This document shows positions 32,776 to 42,516 of a stretch of 64,000 nt of DNA, in pieces. Position 1 is the stretch's first letter. Each line of letters opens with the position of its first letter. A program made the position numbers and the translations under genes. A model generated the notes under the pieces. The model saw only the letters and a list, made by a program, of their open reading frames with translations. It did not search any database and was not told the DNA's origin. Source of the DNA: JBEKUY01 sp049514555. GTDB taxonomy: Bacteria; Acidobacteriota; Terriglobia; Acidiferrales; UBA7541. Where the stretch lies: assembly GCA_049514555.1 (NCBI GenBank), contig JBEKUY010000002.1, positions 1-64,000 on the forward strand, given 5' to 3'.

Positions 32776-34140
32776 CTACGGAGTTTTCGCCACCGGGGCG
32801 AGTGGCTGGATCACCGCGTTCACAAGGAAAGGATCGTCAAACTCGGTACGGTCTCCGGGGCCCTTGCCCGCGATGGGCATCAAGCGCGCGGTGAGCGGCT
32901 TGCGCCACTTCACAGAGAGGCTGGCCATATCGCCGATGATCAGGGCGAGGCGCTCTTCACTGATGTCGCCGGGGAGCGGCACCGTGTCGAGCCCCGTGCC
33001 GCACACGGCCGAATACGCAAGCAGCGAATCGAGAGTGAGCCGGCCTTCGCTCCAGCGTTGAGCGAGGCGCGCATCTTCCAGCACCGGCAGCATGAGGCCG
33101 GAATAGCCAACTTTCTCCACCGCAATGTCTCGGAGGGCGCTGGTGATGAGCGCCGCGGCGGTGAGCGTGCCACTCTCGCCGATGGGCATCTGCGTAATCT
33201 CTTCCATGGCGGCGCCGATGGAGACGTCTTTCAGCGGCGCGGGCGAGAGATCGATGCCGGAATACGCCCAGCCGGTTTCGCGGTCCACGCGCCCGGCGAG
33301 AGCCTGCACTTCAAACGCAGCGGCGCCCAGGGAATCAATGAGCCGCCGGCGGGCGGCCTCGAGGTCCGGAGCGCCGTGAAACGCAGCGTCCACGGTGTTG
33401 GCCGACTGCAGGGCGATGGCAAATTGGTGGCCGAATCCGGTGTGGTAGGAGGCCGGATAGAACGGCGTCAGCGGCGGCACGAGGGAGATCGCGGCAAAGC
33501 GAAAGTTACCCTGGCCGCGCTCAGTGGATTCCAGTTCCTTGACGAGACGAGCGGCGGCGCCGACCGCTTTCCAACGCACGCCATCTTCGCCGGCGACGGC
33601 GATGCTGCCGTTGAGGACTTTGGTGTTGCGCAGAATCTCTCCGAGCAAGACAGCCTGGGCCGGATCGTCATTGGCATTGAGCAGCGCCGGCCCAATCGAG
33701 GCGTCGAAACCGTTCGTTTGCGCCAGCGCATCGAGGTCCTTGAAGAAGGCGATGGCCTGCGGCGCGGTCATGCCCGCGGTGTACTGGGGGAACGGCTGCG
33801 TGGAGATGCGGATGCTCTGGACCGGATAGCCGCGCGTATCGAAGACGGTTCTCGCGTACTTCAGCATCTTCACCGCATCGGCAATCTGCTGGCGGTAGTT
33901 CGCGCGGTCCAGGTTGATGAACGCGGTGATGGCGCGAATCTTGGGCTTGTCCGCGGAAGCGGGGACGGGCGCGGCAGCACGCGGACGCACTTGCGACGGA
34001 GGACGCTGCTGTACCTGCGGGCGCGTCTGCGCGTGCGCGGTTAGCGCGGCTGTGCCGAAGAACGTGATGAGCGCAATCGCCGCGGCGACCGAGCGCGGCC
34101 AAGCGCGGAAGGAAATTCGGGAGAAAGCGTGCGGGGACAT
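32776..34140 (-). CDS. DUF711 (UPF0210)-family protein with signal peptide
   Basis: The start is ATG 34140, with GGAGG upstream. The frame continues far upstream only as a shadow of the dehydrogenase gene. A signal peptide (FRAWPRSVAAAIALITFFGT to the AHAQ site) and Pro/Gln-rich linker lead into the DUF711 region: ITAFINLDRANYRQQIADAV, ISTQPFPQYTAGM, GFDASIGPALLNANDD, TGFGHQFAIALQSAN and LMLPVLEDARLAQR. Most relatives are cytosolic and uncharacterised, so export is unusual. It may be co-transcribed with the upstream acyl-CoA dehydrogenase. Confidence 0.75.
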   Translation of the reverse strand: MSPHAFSRISFRAWPRSVAAAIALITFFGTAALTAHAQTRPQVQQRPPSQVRPRAAAPVPASADKPKIRAITAFINLDRANYRQQIADAVKMLKYARTVFDTRGYPVQSIRISTQPFPQYTAGMTAPQAIAFFKDLDALAQTNGFDASIGPALLNANDDPAQAVLLGEILRNTKVLNGSIAVAGEDGVRWKAVGAAARLVKELESTERGQGNFRFAAISLVPPLTPFYPASYHTGFGHQFAIALQSANTVDAAFHGAPDLEAARRRLIDSLGAAAFEVQALAGRVDRETGWAYSGIDLSPAPLKDVSIGAAMEEITQMPIGESGTLTAAALITSALRDIAVEKVGYSGLMLPVLEDARLAQRWSEGRLTLDSLLAYSAVCGTGLDTVPLPGDISEERLALIIGDMASLSVKWRKPLTARLMPIAGKGPGDRTEFDDPFLVNAVIQPLAPVAKTP

Positions 34141-34193
34141 GATCGTAAATCCTCCTGGGATTTTGGATGCGCGGCCGGCGGGCCGGGAAGCCA

Positions 34194-35363
34194 TCAGGCG
34201 AAGGCGGGGATGCCGGTAATGCGCATTCCGATGACGAGCTTGTGAATGTCGTGCGTGCCTTCGTAGGTGTAAACGGATTCGAGGTTGTTCATGTGGCGCA
34301 TGATGCAGTAATCGTCCACGATGCCATTGGCGCCGAGGATGTCGCGGGCCTTGCGCGCGGTTTCCAGCGCGATGGCCACGTTGTTCATTTTGAGCATGGA
34401 GATGTGCGCGTGGTCGGCGCGGCCCTGGTCCTTGAGCCTGCCAACGTGCATGGCGAGGAGCTGGGCCTTGGTGATTTCCGTGATCATCCAGGCGAGCTTG
34501 TCCTGGACGAGTTGGTGTGAAGCGATGGGTTTCCCGGCAAACTGCGTGCGGGTCTTGGCGTACTGCAAAGCGGTGTCGTAGCAGGCCATGGCCGCGCCGA
34601 TGGCGCCCCAACCGATTCCGTAGCGCGCCTGGGTCAAACAATCGAGCGCCGTTTTAAGTTCGCCGGCGCCCGGCAAGAGATTTTCTTCAGGGATTTCGCA
34701 GTCGGTGAGGGCCAACCCGGAAGTGATCGAGGCGCGCAGCGACCATTTACCGTGGACGTCCCAGGCTTTGTAGCCCTTCGTGCCCTTCTCGACCAGGAAG
34801 CCGCGAATTTCGCCGTCCTCGCACTTGGCCCAGACGACGGCTACATCGGCGATCGAGCCGTTCGTGATCCACATCTTCTCGCCGTTCAAGATGTACTTGC
34901 CACCCTTCTTCACCGCGCGCGCGAGCATCCCGCCGGGATTGGAGCCGAACTGAGGCTCGGTGAGTCCGAAACAGCCGATGGCTTTGCCCTGCTGGAGCGC
35001 GGGCAGCCATTTGTCTTTTTGCGCGTCGCTGCCGTAGGCGTGGATTGGATACATCACCAGTCCGCTCTGGACCGAGGCAAAGCTGCGCAGGCCCGAGTCG
35101 CCGCGCTCGAGCTCCTGCATCACCAGGCCGTAAGCCACGTTAGACATTTCCGCGCAGCCGTAGCCCTTGAGATTGGCGCCGAAGAAGCCGAGCTCGCCGA
35201 GCTGCGGCACGAGATGCTGCGGGAACGTGGCGTCTCGATTGTGCTTCTCGATGATGGGGATGACTTCGTTCTCGGCGAATTCCCGCGCGGTCGCGCGGAC
35301 GAGTTTTTCCTCGTCGTCGAGCAGCAAATCGAAATCCATGAAATCCACTCCGGCGAATGGCAT
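34194..35363 (-). CDS. Acyl-CoA dehydrogenase, glutaryl-CoA dehydrogenase type
   Basis: The 389-residue protein begins at ATG 35363 with GGAG upstream. Canonical blocks are present: FGLTEPQFGSNPGGMLARAV (FAD and substrate binding), YILNGEKMWITNGSIADVAV, ALDCLTQARYGIGWGAIGAA and the C-terminal IMRHMNNLESVYTYEGTHDI. The Glu of YEGTHD is the catalytic base position of the GcdH branch, and the Arg after TQ matches the family. It probably oxidises and perhaps decarboxylates glutaryl-CoA during lysine/tryptophan breakdown, although no electron-transfer partner gene is adjacent. Confidence 0.88.
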   Translation of the reverse strand: MPFAGVDFMDFDLLLDDEEKLVRATAREFAENEVIPIIEKHNRDATFPQHLVPQLGELGFFGANLKGYGCAEMSNVAYGLVMQELERGDSGLRSFASVQSGLVMYPIHAYGSDAQKDKWLPALQQGKAIGCFGLTEPQFGSNPGGMLARAVKKGGKYILNGEKMWITNGSIADVAVVWAKCEDGEIRGFLVEKGTKGYKAWDVHGKWSLRASITSGLALTDCEIPEENLLPGAGELKTALDCLTQARYGIGWGAIGAAMACYDTALQYAKTRTQFAGKPIASHQLVQDKLAWMITEITKAQLLAMHVGRLKDQGRADHAHISMLKMNNVAIALETARKARDILGANGIVDDYCIMRHMNNLESVYTYEGTHDIHKLVIGMRITGIPAFA

Positions 35364-35605
35364 GGAGGCTCCTCTCGCGGCAGGTGCGGCTCTTGGCGGA
35401 CTGATTCTACAAGCACGCAGTGGGAAGCGGCAACCGCGCTGAGGCCGGGACAGACCGTTCGCACGTTGAAACGTTGAAAAGTTTGAAGGTTGAAAGGGCC
35501 GAGAAGACGCAATTGATTCTTGGGACGAGGCTGCTGGGCGAGGTTTGTGGGGCAGGCCGCTCTCAGACCTGTGGAAAAGTACCCCCGCCCCCCGTCTTTT
35601 TTTGT

Positions 35606-35722
35606 AACTGCGGATTCCAGAGGGTTTTAAGTCCAATGTTTCAGAACTGCGCATTATAAAGGACTTACAGGCGCGTTTTATGGAACTGCGCATTCTAAAG
35701 GAGTTAGCTGCAAGCGACCCAC
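35606..35722. repeat. 39-bp tandem repeat, three degenerate copies
   Basis: AACTGCG starts at 35606, 35645 and 35684, exactly 39 bp apart. Copies two and three share AACTGCGCATTNTAAAGGAN, and copy one is more diverged. Tandem binding-site repeats of this kind are seen at transposon ends and recombinase or replication sites, but no cognate gene is present. Confidence 0.65.
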
Positions 35723-35943
35723 CTGTGTTCGCAGACAGACCCAAGAAAACTGACTTGGTTCTTGACACGAGGTAGCAGCCGCCGTTGATTCTAGGGGAGT
35801 TGGCGGGGCTGGGGCGGCGAGTCACGATGCATGTTACCACAGACTAACCATGGAGTCAAGGAGTTACTTACGAGGCATTCGAATGGATTGTGGAAAAGTC
35901 CCGGAGAAGTCAAAAGCGTTCGAACATCCCGCAAGAGAGAAAT

Positions 35944-35970
35944 CCCCACAGGTAATCCCGACCTGTGGGG
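35944..35970 (-). terminator. Strong hairpin, probable terminator of the 36115-37365 gene
   Basis: CCCCACAGGT and ACCTGTGGGG pair perfectly around a 7-base loop. On the minus strand the stem is followed by ATTTCTCTCTT, a moderate U-rich tail, 145 bp beyond the stop codon. Confidence 0.5.
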
Positions 35971-36114
35971 TACCCTCCCGCCATTGCGCTACGGAGAATT
36001 GATCGGGTCGCAATGTCTCAGCGTTGGTTGCCATATGGACGAAAAGAAAGATTGACGATTGGCATGCGGGCCACCCGGCCCTCAGGGGAAGGCGCAAGGA
36101 GGGGGAAGCCGGAG

Positions 36115-37365
36115 TTAGGGTCTAACCTGATCAGCGATGTCTTTCTTCAAAAACTTGATGGTCAACGCGGTGATCTCTTTCGCCAGACCCTTCTTGGTAG
36201 AGATTGAATATTCGAGCTGGCCGATGATTTCGCGATCCGCACTTATTCTATAGGCGAGATAGTCGCGCGTTCTTTTCTGTTGATCAGGGCCATCGTGGGA
36301 AAAGCGAAACATATCAGGGTGGTCCCGTTGAAACATGAAATGCGTCCACCAGTCGACATAGTCGTAGTCCACGGGGAAACTGGGCTCCTCGGCCCTCTTC
36401 GCCATAGCAGAGGTGACAAGGTCGGGACGGGTCGTCGATGCGAACAGGGGTTGGCCCAGAACCGTGCCGCCTCCAAACTCCTGCTGGGAGCTGATATCTT
36501 CCTTGGCCGACATATTCATCAACTTCACTCGCTCGCGGATCGCTTCTTCGGTGTCCAACGCGTTGAGCGCGCGCTGCGCTCTGACCAGGGGAGATTGGCC
36601 CAGCCAGTTCTGCCTTGCGAGATTCCTAGTCGACTCAGACTGTATTTCGTCGACCGCGTGTTTCGCCTTAGCGTAGCCGGCCAAGACATGCGGGTCGCGC
36701 AATGTTCGGAGTGTTTGGGTGAGGCGCCGAGCATCCCATTCAGGGTCGTCGGGCAAGATCGTCAGCGTGAGGATATTGGAGGTCAGAACGAGCTTGCTCG
36801 GGCCACTATCAAGGTAACCGGGCAGCCGAAACACGCGGCGTGTCTGGAGAAAGACGGCATACTTCCCCGGCTTCTCGAATCGGAGGTAGTCGGTCAGCTC
36901 TCTTGTCAAGATGATGGGTTCGAGAGAAAGGGCGCGACGAGTGAACTCGCAGCAAATAATGCCAACGGACTCGACCACCCCCACTGGGAGGAAGACCGTA
37001 CTCTCCGGATAAACCTCGAACTTGTTCGACTGTCCCGCGGAATTCATTACTTCGTCGAGTTCGATGGCATAGGAGGATGGCTGGGAACTGCTGAATACGA
37101 GCTCGATGGGGATTGTCTCAAAGAGATGGTACGTCGAGCGCGCGCCCTTGGCACGGAGGACGAGTTTCAGTCCACGGGGATTGTGGCTTCGAGCTTTCTG
37201 GTCCCGCAATTCAAAGTCACTCTGGGCCTGGGAGTAGAGTGGGAAGAACAACAAGAGCAGCAGCACCGCAAAAAGCTGGATCGCAAGAAAGGCGGACGGA
37301 GTCTTGGAGAGCGTACGGGGCAGTGTCGAGCCGTGCAGAGTGAAGTGTGACGGTCCGCGTTTCAC
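36115..37365 (-). CDS. Exported protein of unknown function, about 416 aa
   Basis: The start is uncertain. GTG 37365 is chosen because it puts a signal peptide near the N-terminus (SAFLAIQLFAVLLLLLFFPL to the SQAQ site), while an ORF from 37545 is longer without support. The first half of the mature region is beta-rich (LKLVLRAKGARSTYHLFETI, PIELVFSSSQPSSYAIELDE, FEKPGKYAVFLQTRRVF), resembling an Ig-like carbohydrate- or protein-binding domain. The second half is helical and charged. I know no family with this combination. Confidence 0.6.
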   Translation of the reverse strand: MKRGPSHFTLHGSTLPRTLSKTPSAFLAIQLFAVLLLLLFFPLYSQAQSDFELRDQKARSHNPRGLKLVLRAKGARSTYHLFETIPIELVFSSSQPSSYAIELDEVMNSAGQSNKFEVYPESTVFLPVGVVESVGIICCEFTRRALSLEPIILTRELTDYLRFEKPGKYAVFLQTRRVFRLPGYLDSGPSKLVLTSNILTLTILPDDPEWDARRLTQTLRTLRDPHVLAGYAKAKHAVDEIQSESTRNLARQNWLGQSPLVRAQRALNALDTEEAIRERVKLMNMSAKEDISSQQEFGGGTVLGQPLFASTTRPDLVTSAMAKRAEEPSFPVDYDYVDWWTHFMFQRDHPDMFRFSHDGPDQQKRTRDYLAYRISADREIIGQLEYSISTKKGLAKEITALTIKFLKKDIADQVRP

Positions 37366-37649
37366 GCCCGGATCATACCACTCGAACAGATTGTCGGGGG
37401 AATCAACAGCGACGGGATTGAGTGAGAGACCTCGGATCTTATAAACGACAAGCGTCGGGACACACAAACCGCGGGCCGACTTCGCACCACGGGAGCGGCG
37501 CCCCCCACTTAGGAACGCCCCTTCTTTCCTTGTCATGCGGGGCATGACCCACGCGCCCCTTTACTTATTGATTCCTTCGAAATTCGGATTTCTCGCCCGC
37601 TCCACTCCGGGAGCTATTCTGGAGTAGCGGTTTTAGAGCATCCGACAAC

Positions 37650-40301
37650 ATGGGCGCAAAACAAACCGTTGAAATACAAAACCCCGCTGTGCGCGATTTC
37701 TTGCGCAGCCTGAATATTCTTTTGAAATCCGCGCGAATGTACGGCATGGCGCACGCGCAAACAACCGCCCAAGCTGACGATGCCTGGGAACATCTCCAAG
37801 CCGCGCTTTCCGATGGCCGAAAGAGCGGCCTGCAACTGGCGGTTTCAGAAAACCGGCTCCTCGTCGACGGCCTCCCTGTAAAGGCTGGGCCCGCCGAGCA
37901 AAGTTTTGCGCAGTTTCTCGCTTCGGCCGATATAGCCAGCGTGACGTTTACCGCGCAAGTGACGCGCGAGGCTTTCGTGGAAATGATGCGCCTCTTCGGC
38001 GAAAGCGGGTCGAAGCCGGAAGGTCTAGCAGAAAAACTGAAAGAAGCCCTCGGAGACGAGAAACTGAGCGGGATTCGTATCAATGAAATTCGGTTTGTGC
38101 CAGCGGGTTCGGACCGGCCGGAAAACAAAGTCACAGCTCAACTCCTCGCGCAAACATTCGGGGCCGACTCCGCACAAATGCAGGGCCTTCTGGATGATCC
38201 CCTCAAGCTGCTCAAGTTCATTACGGCGGCGGAAGGCGCGAGCCAGCCTGCCGGTTCGCAGTCCACGACTGGCGCCCAGACAGGTCCGCCGGGCCACTCC
38301 GAAGCGGCATCGGCCGGCGGCGGCACTGGTCCAGCGGGGCGAACAGAAGAGGAAACCGGAACTGTCATTCGCCTGTTGAGCAAGCTTGCGCGAGAGGGCG
38401 GGGTAGGCGGCACCGATCCCGTAAAACTGCGCCAGGAATTCTCGGAGTTGCCTCAATCCAGCCAGGATACGCTGCGCCGGGCGCTGGCCGAGTTCGCCCT
38501 GACGAAGCCGAAAAAGCCCGTCGGCACTCCCTTGCTCCTGCAGGTGGCGGAGCACCTCGCGGTCCAGCTCGCCCTGGATCGCTATGAGAAGGGTGATGCG
38601 CGCGTGGATGCCGTGACGGAAATGCTCAACCGGTTGAATCGCGAAGTCGATTCTCTTCGTGGGACGCTTGGTTCCTACGAAGAGAAACTGAAACAAGCGG
38701 GTTTTGAGGTCGCTCGGCCAGCCGATTCCCTCGAGCAGCAGTTTTGGGCCAGAGCGCCCGAATCAGCCAAGCTGGATGTCCTGCTTTCCGATCAAGCCTG
38801 GCGGGTACCTTCTCACTACCTCAGAGAATACCTGGATCAACTGGTCGAGCACGATGAAGCGGAGAGGCTCCAGCAAGTTCTGGTCAACTACGTGAGTTGC
38901 ATTCACAGTTCTTCCCCGGAGGCGCGGCAGAAGACGGCGCTCGGGTTGAAGGATCTGGTCGGGTATTACCCTCGCCCGGGAGGTCAAGCGCTTCGAATTG
39001 CGATCGGCCACGTAGGCGAGGAACTCGCCAAGGAGAACGATCCTAGAATGGAGAAGCTGATCAGCGGAACGTTTGTTCTTCTTGGCCAAGAGGCTGCCAC
39101 GCGCCGTCGTTATCCAGCTATCCTGCAATTGCTGTCCGTTCTGCAGTCACTGGAGAAGGCCCGCCGAGGAACAGCCTCCGACCTCCGGGCACGGGTCGGG
39201 CTGGAAAACCGTGTTCCCGATTTTCTCGAAGAGGTGCTTCGCGTGCCCGAGCCTTCGGGTGATCTGATCGAGGTGTTGCGCCGCATGCCTTTGGCCGCTG
39301 CCGAGCATCTTGCCGGGAAAATCAGCCGGTGCTTGCGGCGGCGCGATCGCGATCGCTTGGTGAAACTCGCTGAAGAACTCGGCCCCGAGGCCGCGCATGC
39401 TTTGCGCGAGGTCTTCCGTTCGCGTCCGCCTGCTGCCGCTGTGATCATAGTCGGCCTGCTGAGCCGTCTCGATCCTGCTGCGCTGGAAGAAGTGTTGCTC
39501 GTGCGTTTGCACGAATGGACCCGGGTATATCAAGACGCAGTGGTCCGGCAAATCGCCAGCGCAGGTTCGCCCGGTCGTGGACTCCTGCTGGCCAAACTCC
39601 TCGACGCGCTCGATCCGCTCGTGGCGCCTCTCGCGTTGGACGAAATTGGAATGAGTGGTGATACAACCCCGACCCCGTTGCTTTTGGGAATTGCAGCAGG
39701 CGACTTGCCCAGGTTCACGGCTCCCTTCCTTCGCGTCAAGGCGATCGAGGCACTGGGACGTCTGCGCGTGAGGGAAGCCATCCCTCTCTTGCGGCAGTTG
39801 GTGGAATCGAAGGAATTCCGCCACGGCATATCTCCCAAGGAACTGCGAATCGCCGCCGCGCAATCTCTGCGGAAAATGGATCCGGAAGGAGCGAAAGCGA
39901 TCCTGTCCAGTGTGGGCTTCACGCCGCCGGATCTCGAGCCGATACCATTTGACCCCAACGACGACGCCCCCGGCGTGCGCCAGCGCTACTATCCGAGAGT
40001 GAAACTCCCGCGCGGACTGCCCGCCAAAATCAGCACCGCCGATGGCGAGTGTTCGGTATCTATCCGGCAACTCAGCCTCGGAGGGGGCATCTGTTCCTGC
40101 GAACACCGGCTGCATCCCGGGACACCTGCCACCATCCGCATCAAGACCGGCCTGCGAAGTTTTGCCGCGAAATTACTCCTGCGTGATGCTCGTTCGGAGC
40201 TAGTTGCCTTCGAGATTGTCGACATGGACCTTGAAGACCGCGCTAGGCTCCGCGCCCTGCTCCAAGCAGCTCGACGATCGAGTCCCCGTCCATCTACATG
40301 A
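37650..40301 (+). CDS. Large cytosolic HEAT-repeat protein with C-terminal PilZ-like domain
   Basis: Of 883 residues, the N-terminal 150 form a DUF-like region (IQNPAVRDFLRSLNILLKSA). It is followed by a Gly/Ser/Thr/Pro-rich linker (about 195-235) and then helical HEAT-like repeats through about 780 (AIEALGRLRVREAIPLLRQL is typical). The last 90 residues (PRVKLPRGLPAKI then VSIRQLSLGGGICSCEHRLH) fit the PilZ pattern, with S-x-x-GG, but the N-terminal RxxxR c-di-GMP box is weak. It is probably a scaffold that senses or has lost c-di-GMP. No signal peptide is seen. Confidence 0.7.
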   Translation: MGAKQTVEIQNPAVRDFLRSLNILLKSARMYGMAHAQTTAQADDAWEHLQAALSDGRKSGLQLAVSENRLLVDGLPVKAGPAEQSFAQFLASADIASVTFTAQVTREAFVEMMRLFGESGSKPEGLAEKLKEALGDEKLSGIRINEIRFVPAGSDRPENKVTAQLLAQTFGADSAQMQGLLDDPLKLLKFITAAEGASQPAGSQSTTGAQTGPPGHSEAASAGGGTGPAGRTEEETGTVIRLLSKLAREGGVGGTDPVKLRQEFSELPQSSQDTLRRALAEFALTKPKKPVGTPLLLQVAEHLAVQLALDRYEKGDARVDAVTEMLNRLNREVDSLRGTLGSYEEKLKQAGFEVARPADSLEQQFWARAPESAKLDVLLSDQAWRVPSHYLREYLDQLVEHDEAERLQQVLVNYVSCIHSSSPEARQKTALGLKDLVGYYPRPGGQALRIAIGHVGEELAKENDPRMEKLISGTFVLLGQEAATRRRYPAILQLLSVLQSLEKARRGTASDLRARVGLENRVPDFLEEVLRVPEPSGDLIEVLRRMPLAAAEHLAGKISRCLRRRDRDRLVKLAEELGPEAAHALREVFRSRPPAAAVIIVGLLSRLDPAALEEVLLVRLHEWTRVYQDAVVRQIASAGSPGRGLLLAKLLDALDPLVAPLALDEIGMSGDTTPTPLLLGIAAGDLPRFTAPFLRVKAIEALGRLRVREAIPLLRQLVESKEFRHGISPKELRIAAAQSLRKMDPEGAKAILSSVGFTPPDLEPIPFDPNDDAPGVRQRYYPRVKLPRGLPAKISTADGECSVSIRQLSLGGGICSCEHRLHPGTPATIRIKTGLRSFAAKLLLRDARSELVAFEIVDMDLEDRARLRALLQAARRSSPRPST

Positions 40302-40496
40302 GCCGGGGCTGAGTGCCTGGGGAAGAGAGATCCCTCGTCCCGACGCTATAGGGCAGTCCCCTAAGCGCATTCGGGCCCGTGAGCGCATTCGGGGTGCCCC
40401 GATGGGAAGCATTGGGGTAAACACCCAGTGCATCCCGTAAACCCGTCCGGGACGCAAACGGCGCGGATGCAAACGCGGGAGATGACGGGAAAAACC

Positions 40497-40739
40497 CTAG
40501 GCAGAGGAGAAGCAGCGGGCGGCCTCGTCGAGGATGGCTTAGGTGGCGGTGGCGCCGACGCTCGAGGCCGCGAGCAGGTCTTTGGCCGCAGCGATGGCGT
40601 AAGGTTTGACGCAAGCGGTGGCGACTTCGTAGCGGCGGGCCAGCCGGCATCCATCGGCGATTTGCGCATCGGTCATGGTGGGATGCAGGAGCGAGTGGTC
40701 AATGAGTTTGGCGAGTTCGCGGACGGTGGGGGATGGCAT
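40497..40739 (-). pseudogene. deoC (deoxyribose-phosphate aldolase) remnant with internal deletion and stop
   Basis: ATG 40739 opens a clear DeoC N-terminus (VRELAKLIDHSLLHPTMTDA, YEVATACVKPYAIAAAKDLL). After 57 residues it jumps to VGATAT, a TAA stop (40539-40541), and in the same frame AILDEAARCFSSA and a final TAG. The last stretch is a DeoC C-terminus (usually SATxAILxEA). About 150 codons between the two parts are missing and the joining codon is now a stop, so the gene is dead. Confidence 0.8.
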
Positions 40740-40960
40740 GAGATGGTTCTCCTGCGGGACCCTTGATTCGGGATTCCTCTTTTGCTTCGAGGACGGCAGG
40801 AATTCTACACCGGGCTCGGCGAGGCGGCAGACGGACGAGTACAGACACTTGCGTGCGAGTCGTACCGCGTGTAGGTTCACAGGAGCAGCTTCTGGCTCGT
40901 GATGACCAAAGCGAGGTCAGGATCACGCCGAACTCATCAGACTAAGAAGGAGAAATCCCT

Positions 40961-41765
40961 TTGACCGGATTTGCGCGCAGACGGCCATTGGTACTGTTCT
41001 TCCTACTTGCGTACGCACTGGGCTGGGTTGGCTTCTTGCCGATCGTGCTGACACGCGTGGGGTTGGGGCTGGTCCCAGTGAACGTGCCCATACAGTTCAT
41101 CATGATCGGAGCTTGCGCTCCTACGGTTGCGGCAATATGGGTGCAGTGGCTCACCGAGCGAAATTTGAGAATCTGCAATCTGTACAGTTCGCCGCAGACG
41201 CTCTTGCTAGGACTCATCACCGGAGGCGCTCTGGCCGCCGTCGCGTCTGTCATCGTACCTGGCTTGCTCATGAGCAGGAGTCCCATGCACGCGCTGAACT
41301 GGTCCGTGTTTGCCTCGTTCGGCATGTATCATGTGAACTACTCAACGTTCTTCGGTGGCCCGGTGAATGAAGAGCCCGGATGGAGAGGCTTTGCGCTTCC
41401 GCGTCTTCAAACCATGTTCGGGCCGGTGCGAGCTTCTGTGTTGCTGGGCGCGTTATGGGCCGGGTGGCATCTGCCGTTATTTCTCATCCCCGAATGGACA
41501 AGCGTGCAAGTGTGGGAATTTGCCCTCATCCTGGTTGCTCTGTCCATTCTAATCACGTTGGGAGCGAATCTTTCCAGACTCAGCGTGTTGGTTCCGATCC
41601 TCATGCATGCGATTTTCAATACAAGTCCGCGGCTGCTGGGGGGGGTTGCTTGAACACGCTGCGCCCCGGGAGAGAGCGGACATGATCTATACGTTTTCGT
41701 TCGTGGCAGTGGCGATCTTGGTTGTCTTGCTTACCCGGGGACGACTGGGGAGGCAGACCGGATGA
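40961..41765 (+). CDS. CPBP-family intramembrane metalloprotease, frame-shifted near the C-terminus
   Basis: The start is TTG 40961, with AAGGAG upstream. It has about eight hydrophobic segments and the three CPBP motifs: EEPGWRGF (EExxxR), WAGWHLPLF (FxxxH type) and HAIFNT (HxxxN/B). Family members cleave prenylated or bacteriocin-like substrates within the membrane. The frame ends at 41653 after a run of eight G (41638-41645). Removing one G continues into LLEHAAPRERADMIYTFSFV, then AILVVLLTRGRLGRQTG, the expected final helix, stopping at 41765. The shift is either an assembly or homopolymer error or a phase-variable tract. Confidence 0.85.
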
Positions 41766-41811
41766 CACTGCGGTGCCTCTTCTGGCAGCCCGTTAGCGCA
41801 ATCCATCACAA

Positions 41812-42516
41812 CTACTTGGCGGTGGCGGGGGAGCCGCCCGAAAACTCGACGTGGCTGAAGACGGCGGTTTGCAGGACGCCGGTATCGTGAGAGCAGACGG
41901 CGAGCCCCACGTAGACAGGGTCGTGAAGATCGACGGTGACGGACCCGAGCGGCACGAACTTGCGATCGGCACCGGCAGCGGAAAGCGAGAACTTGTTGCC
42001 GCGGCGCTGGAGGCGGAGCGAATCCGCGGCGAAGCCCGGAAAGCTACTCTCGGCCGTGTCGCCGCGCCAATAGCCGCGATTCTGGAGGGACACGCGCCCG
42101 TTGCCATGGACGATGGCGTCGGCGTAAGCGTCACTCGCGCCGAGTCCCTGGCGAACGATCAAGCCGGCCTTGCGGAACTCGTGGCCTTCCTTCCCCTGAA
42201 GCGCCACGCCGGCGGAGATGGTGAAGTCGCCGGAGACGCGCCGCCAGACGAACTGGAAAGCGTCCTCGTCGCCCCACATGTCGGCGCCGCTCCCGGTAAC
42301 CGTGTATTCGTGGCGCACAGCATCGTAAGAAGCAGAGCCCGCTCTATGAGTGAATCCGACATCCGTGTGGCCTTCAAAAACGCCCACGGTTCTCTGGCCG
42401 CCAGCGCCTTGAATCAGCGAGGCGCCCAGAATCAGCAGGCCACAACACGCCAAGGCCGGAACCAGCCTTTGCTTCAAGCCCGTCCGAGCCTCGCGCGGGT
42501 CCTCTTCGTGCGCCAT
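41812..42516 (-). CDS. Exported concanavalin-like (DUF1349-type) beta-sandwich protein
   Basis: The 234-residue protein has a short basic N-terminus, a signal anchor (LVPALACCGLLILGASLIQG) and a single lectin-like domain. Motifs are YTVTGSGADMWGDEDAFQFV, GDFTISAGVALQGKEGHEFR and KAGLIVRQGLGASDAYADAI, which match the regulation-of-enolase / DUF1349 pattern. In acidobacteria such modules occur alone or fused to TolB-like propellers. It is likely a periplasmic sugar-binding module. Ligand residues cannot be assigned. Confidence 0.7.
   Translation of the reverse strand: MAHEEDPREARTGLKQRLVPALACCGLLILGASLIQGAGGQRTVGVFEGHTDVGFTHRAGSASYDAVRHEYTVTGSGADMWGDEDAFQFVWRRVSGDFTISAGVALQGKEGHEFRKAGLIVRQGLGASDAYADAIVHGNGRVSLQNRGYWRGDTAESSFPGFAADSLRLQRRGNKFSLSAAGADRKFVPLGSVTVDLHDPVYVGLAVCSHDTGVLQTAVFSHVEFSGGSPATAK

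Larger units (their letters stand above)
35364..36114. other. Intergenic region, about 750 bp, with repeats and no gene
   Basis: No supported ORF. It includes a short GTTGAAA-type repeat tract (35465-35500), the 39-bp triple repeat at 35606-35722 and a strong hairpin at 35944-35970. It may be the scar of a lost mobile element. Confidence 0.6.

Noticed and set aside
34142..34641. 500-bp N-terminal extension of the DUF711 gene
   Set aside because: It is an out-of-frame shadow of the acyl-CoA dehydrogenase; a good ribosome-binding site and signal peptide mark the start at 34140.
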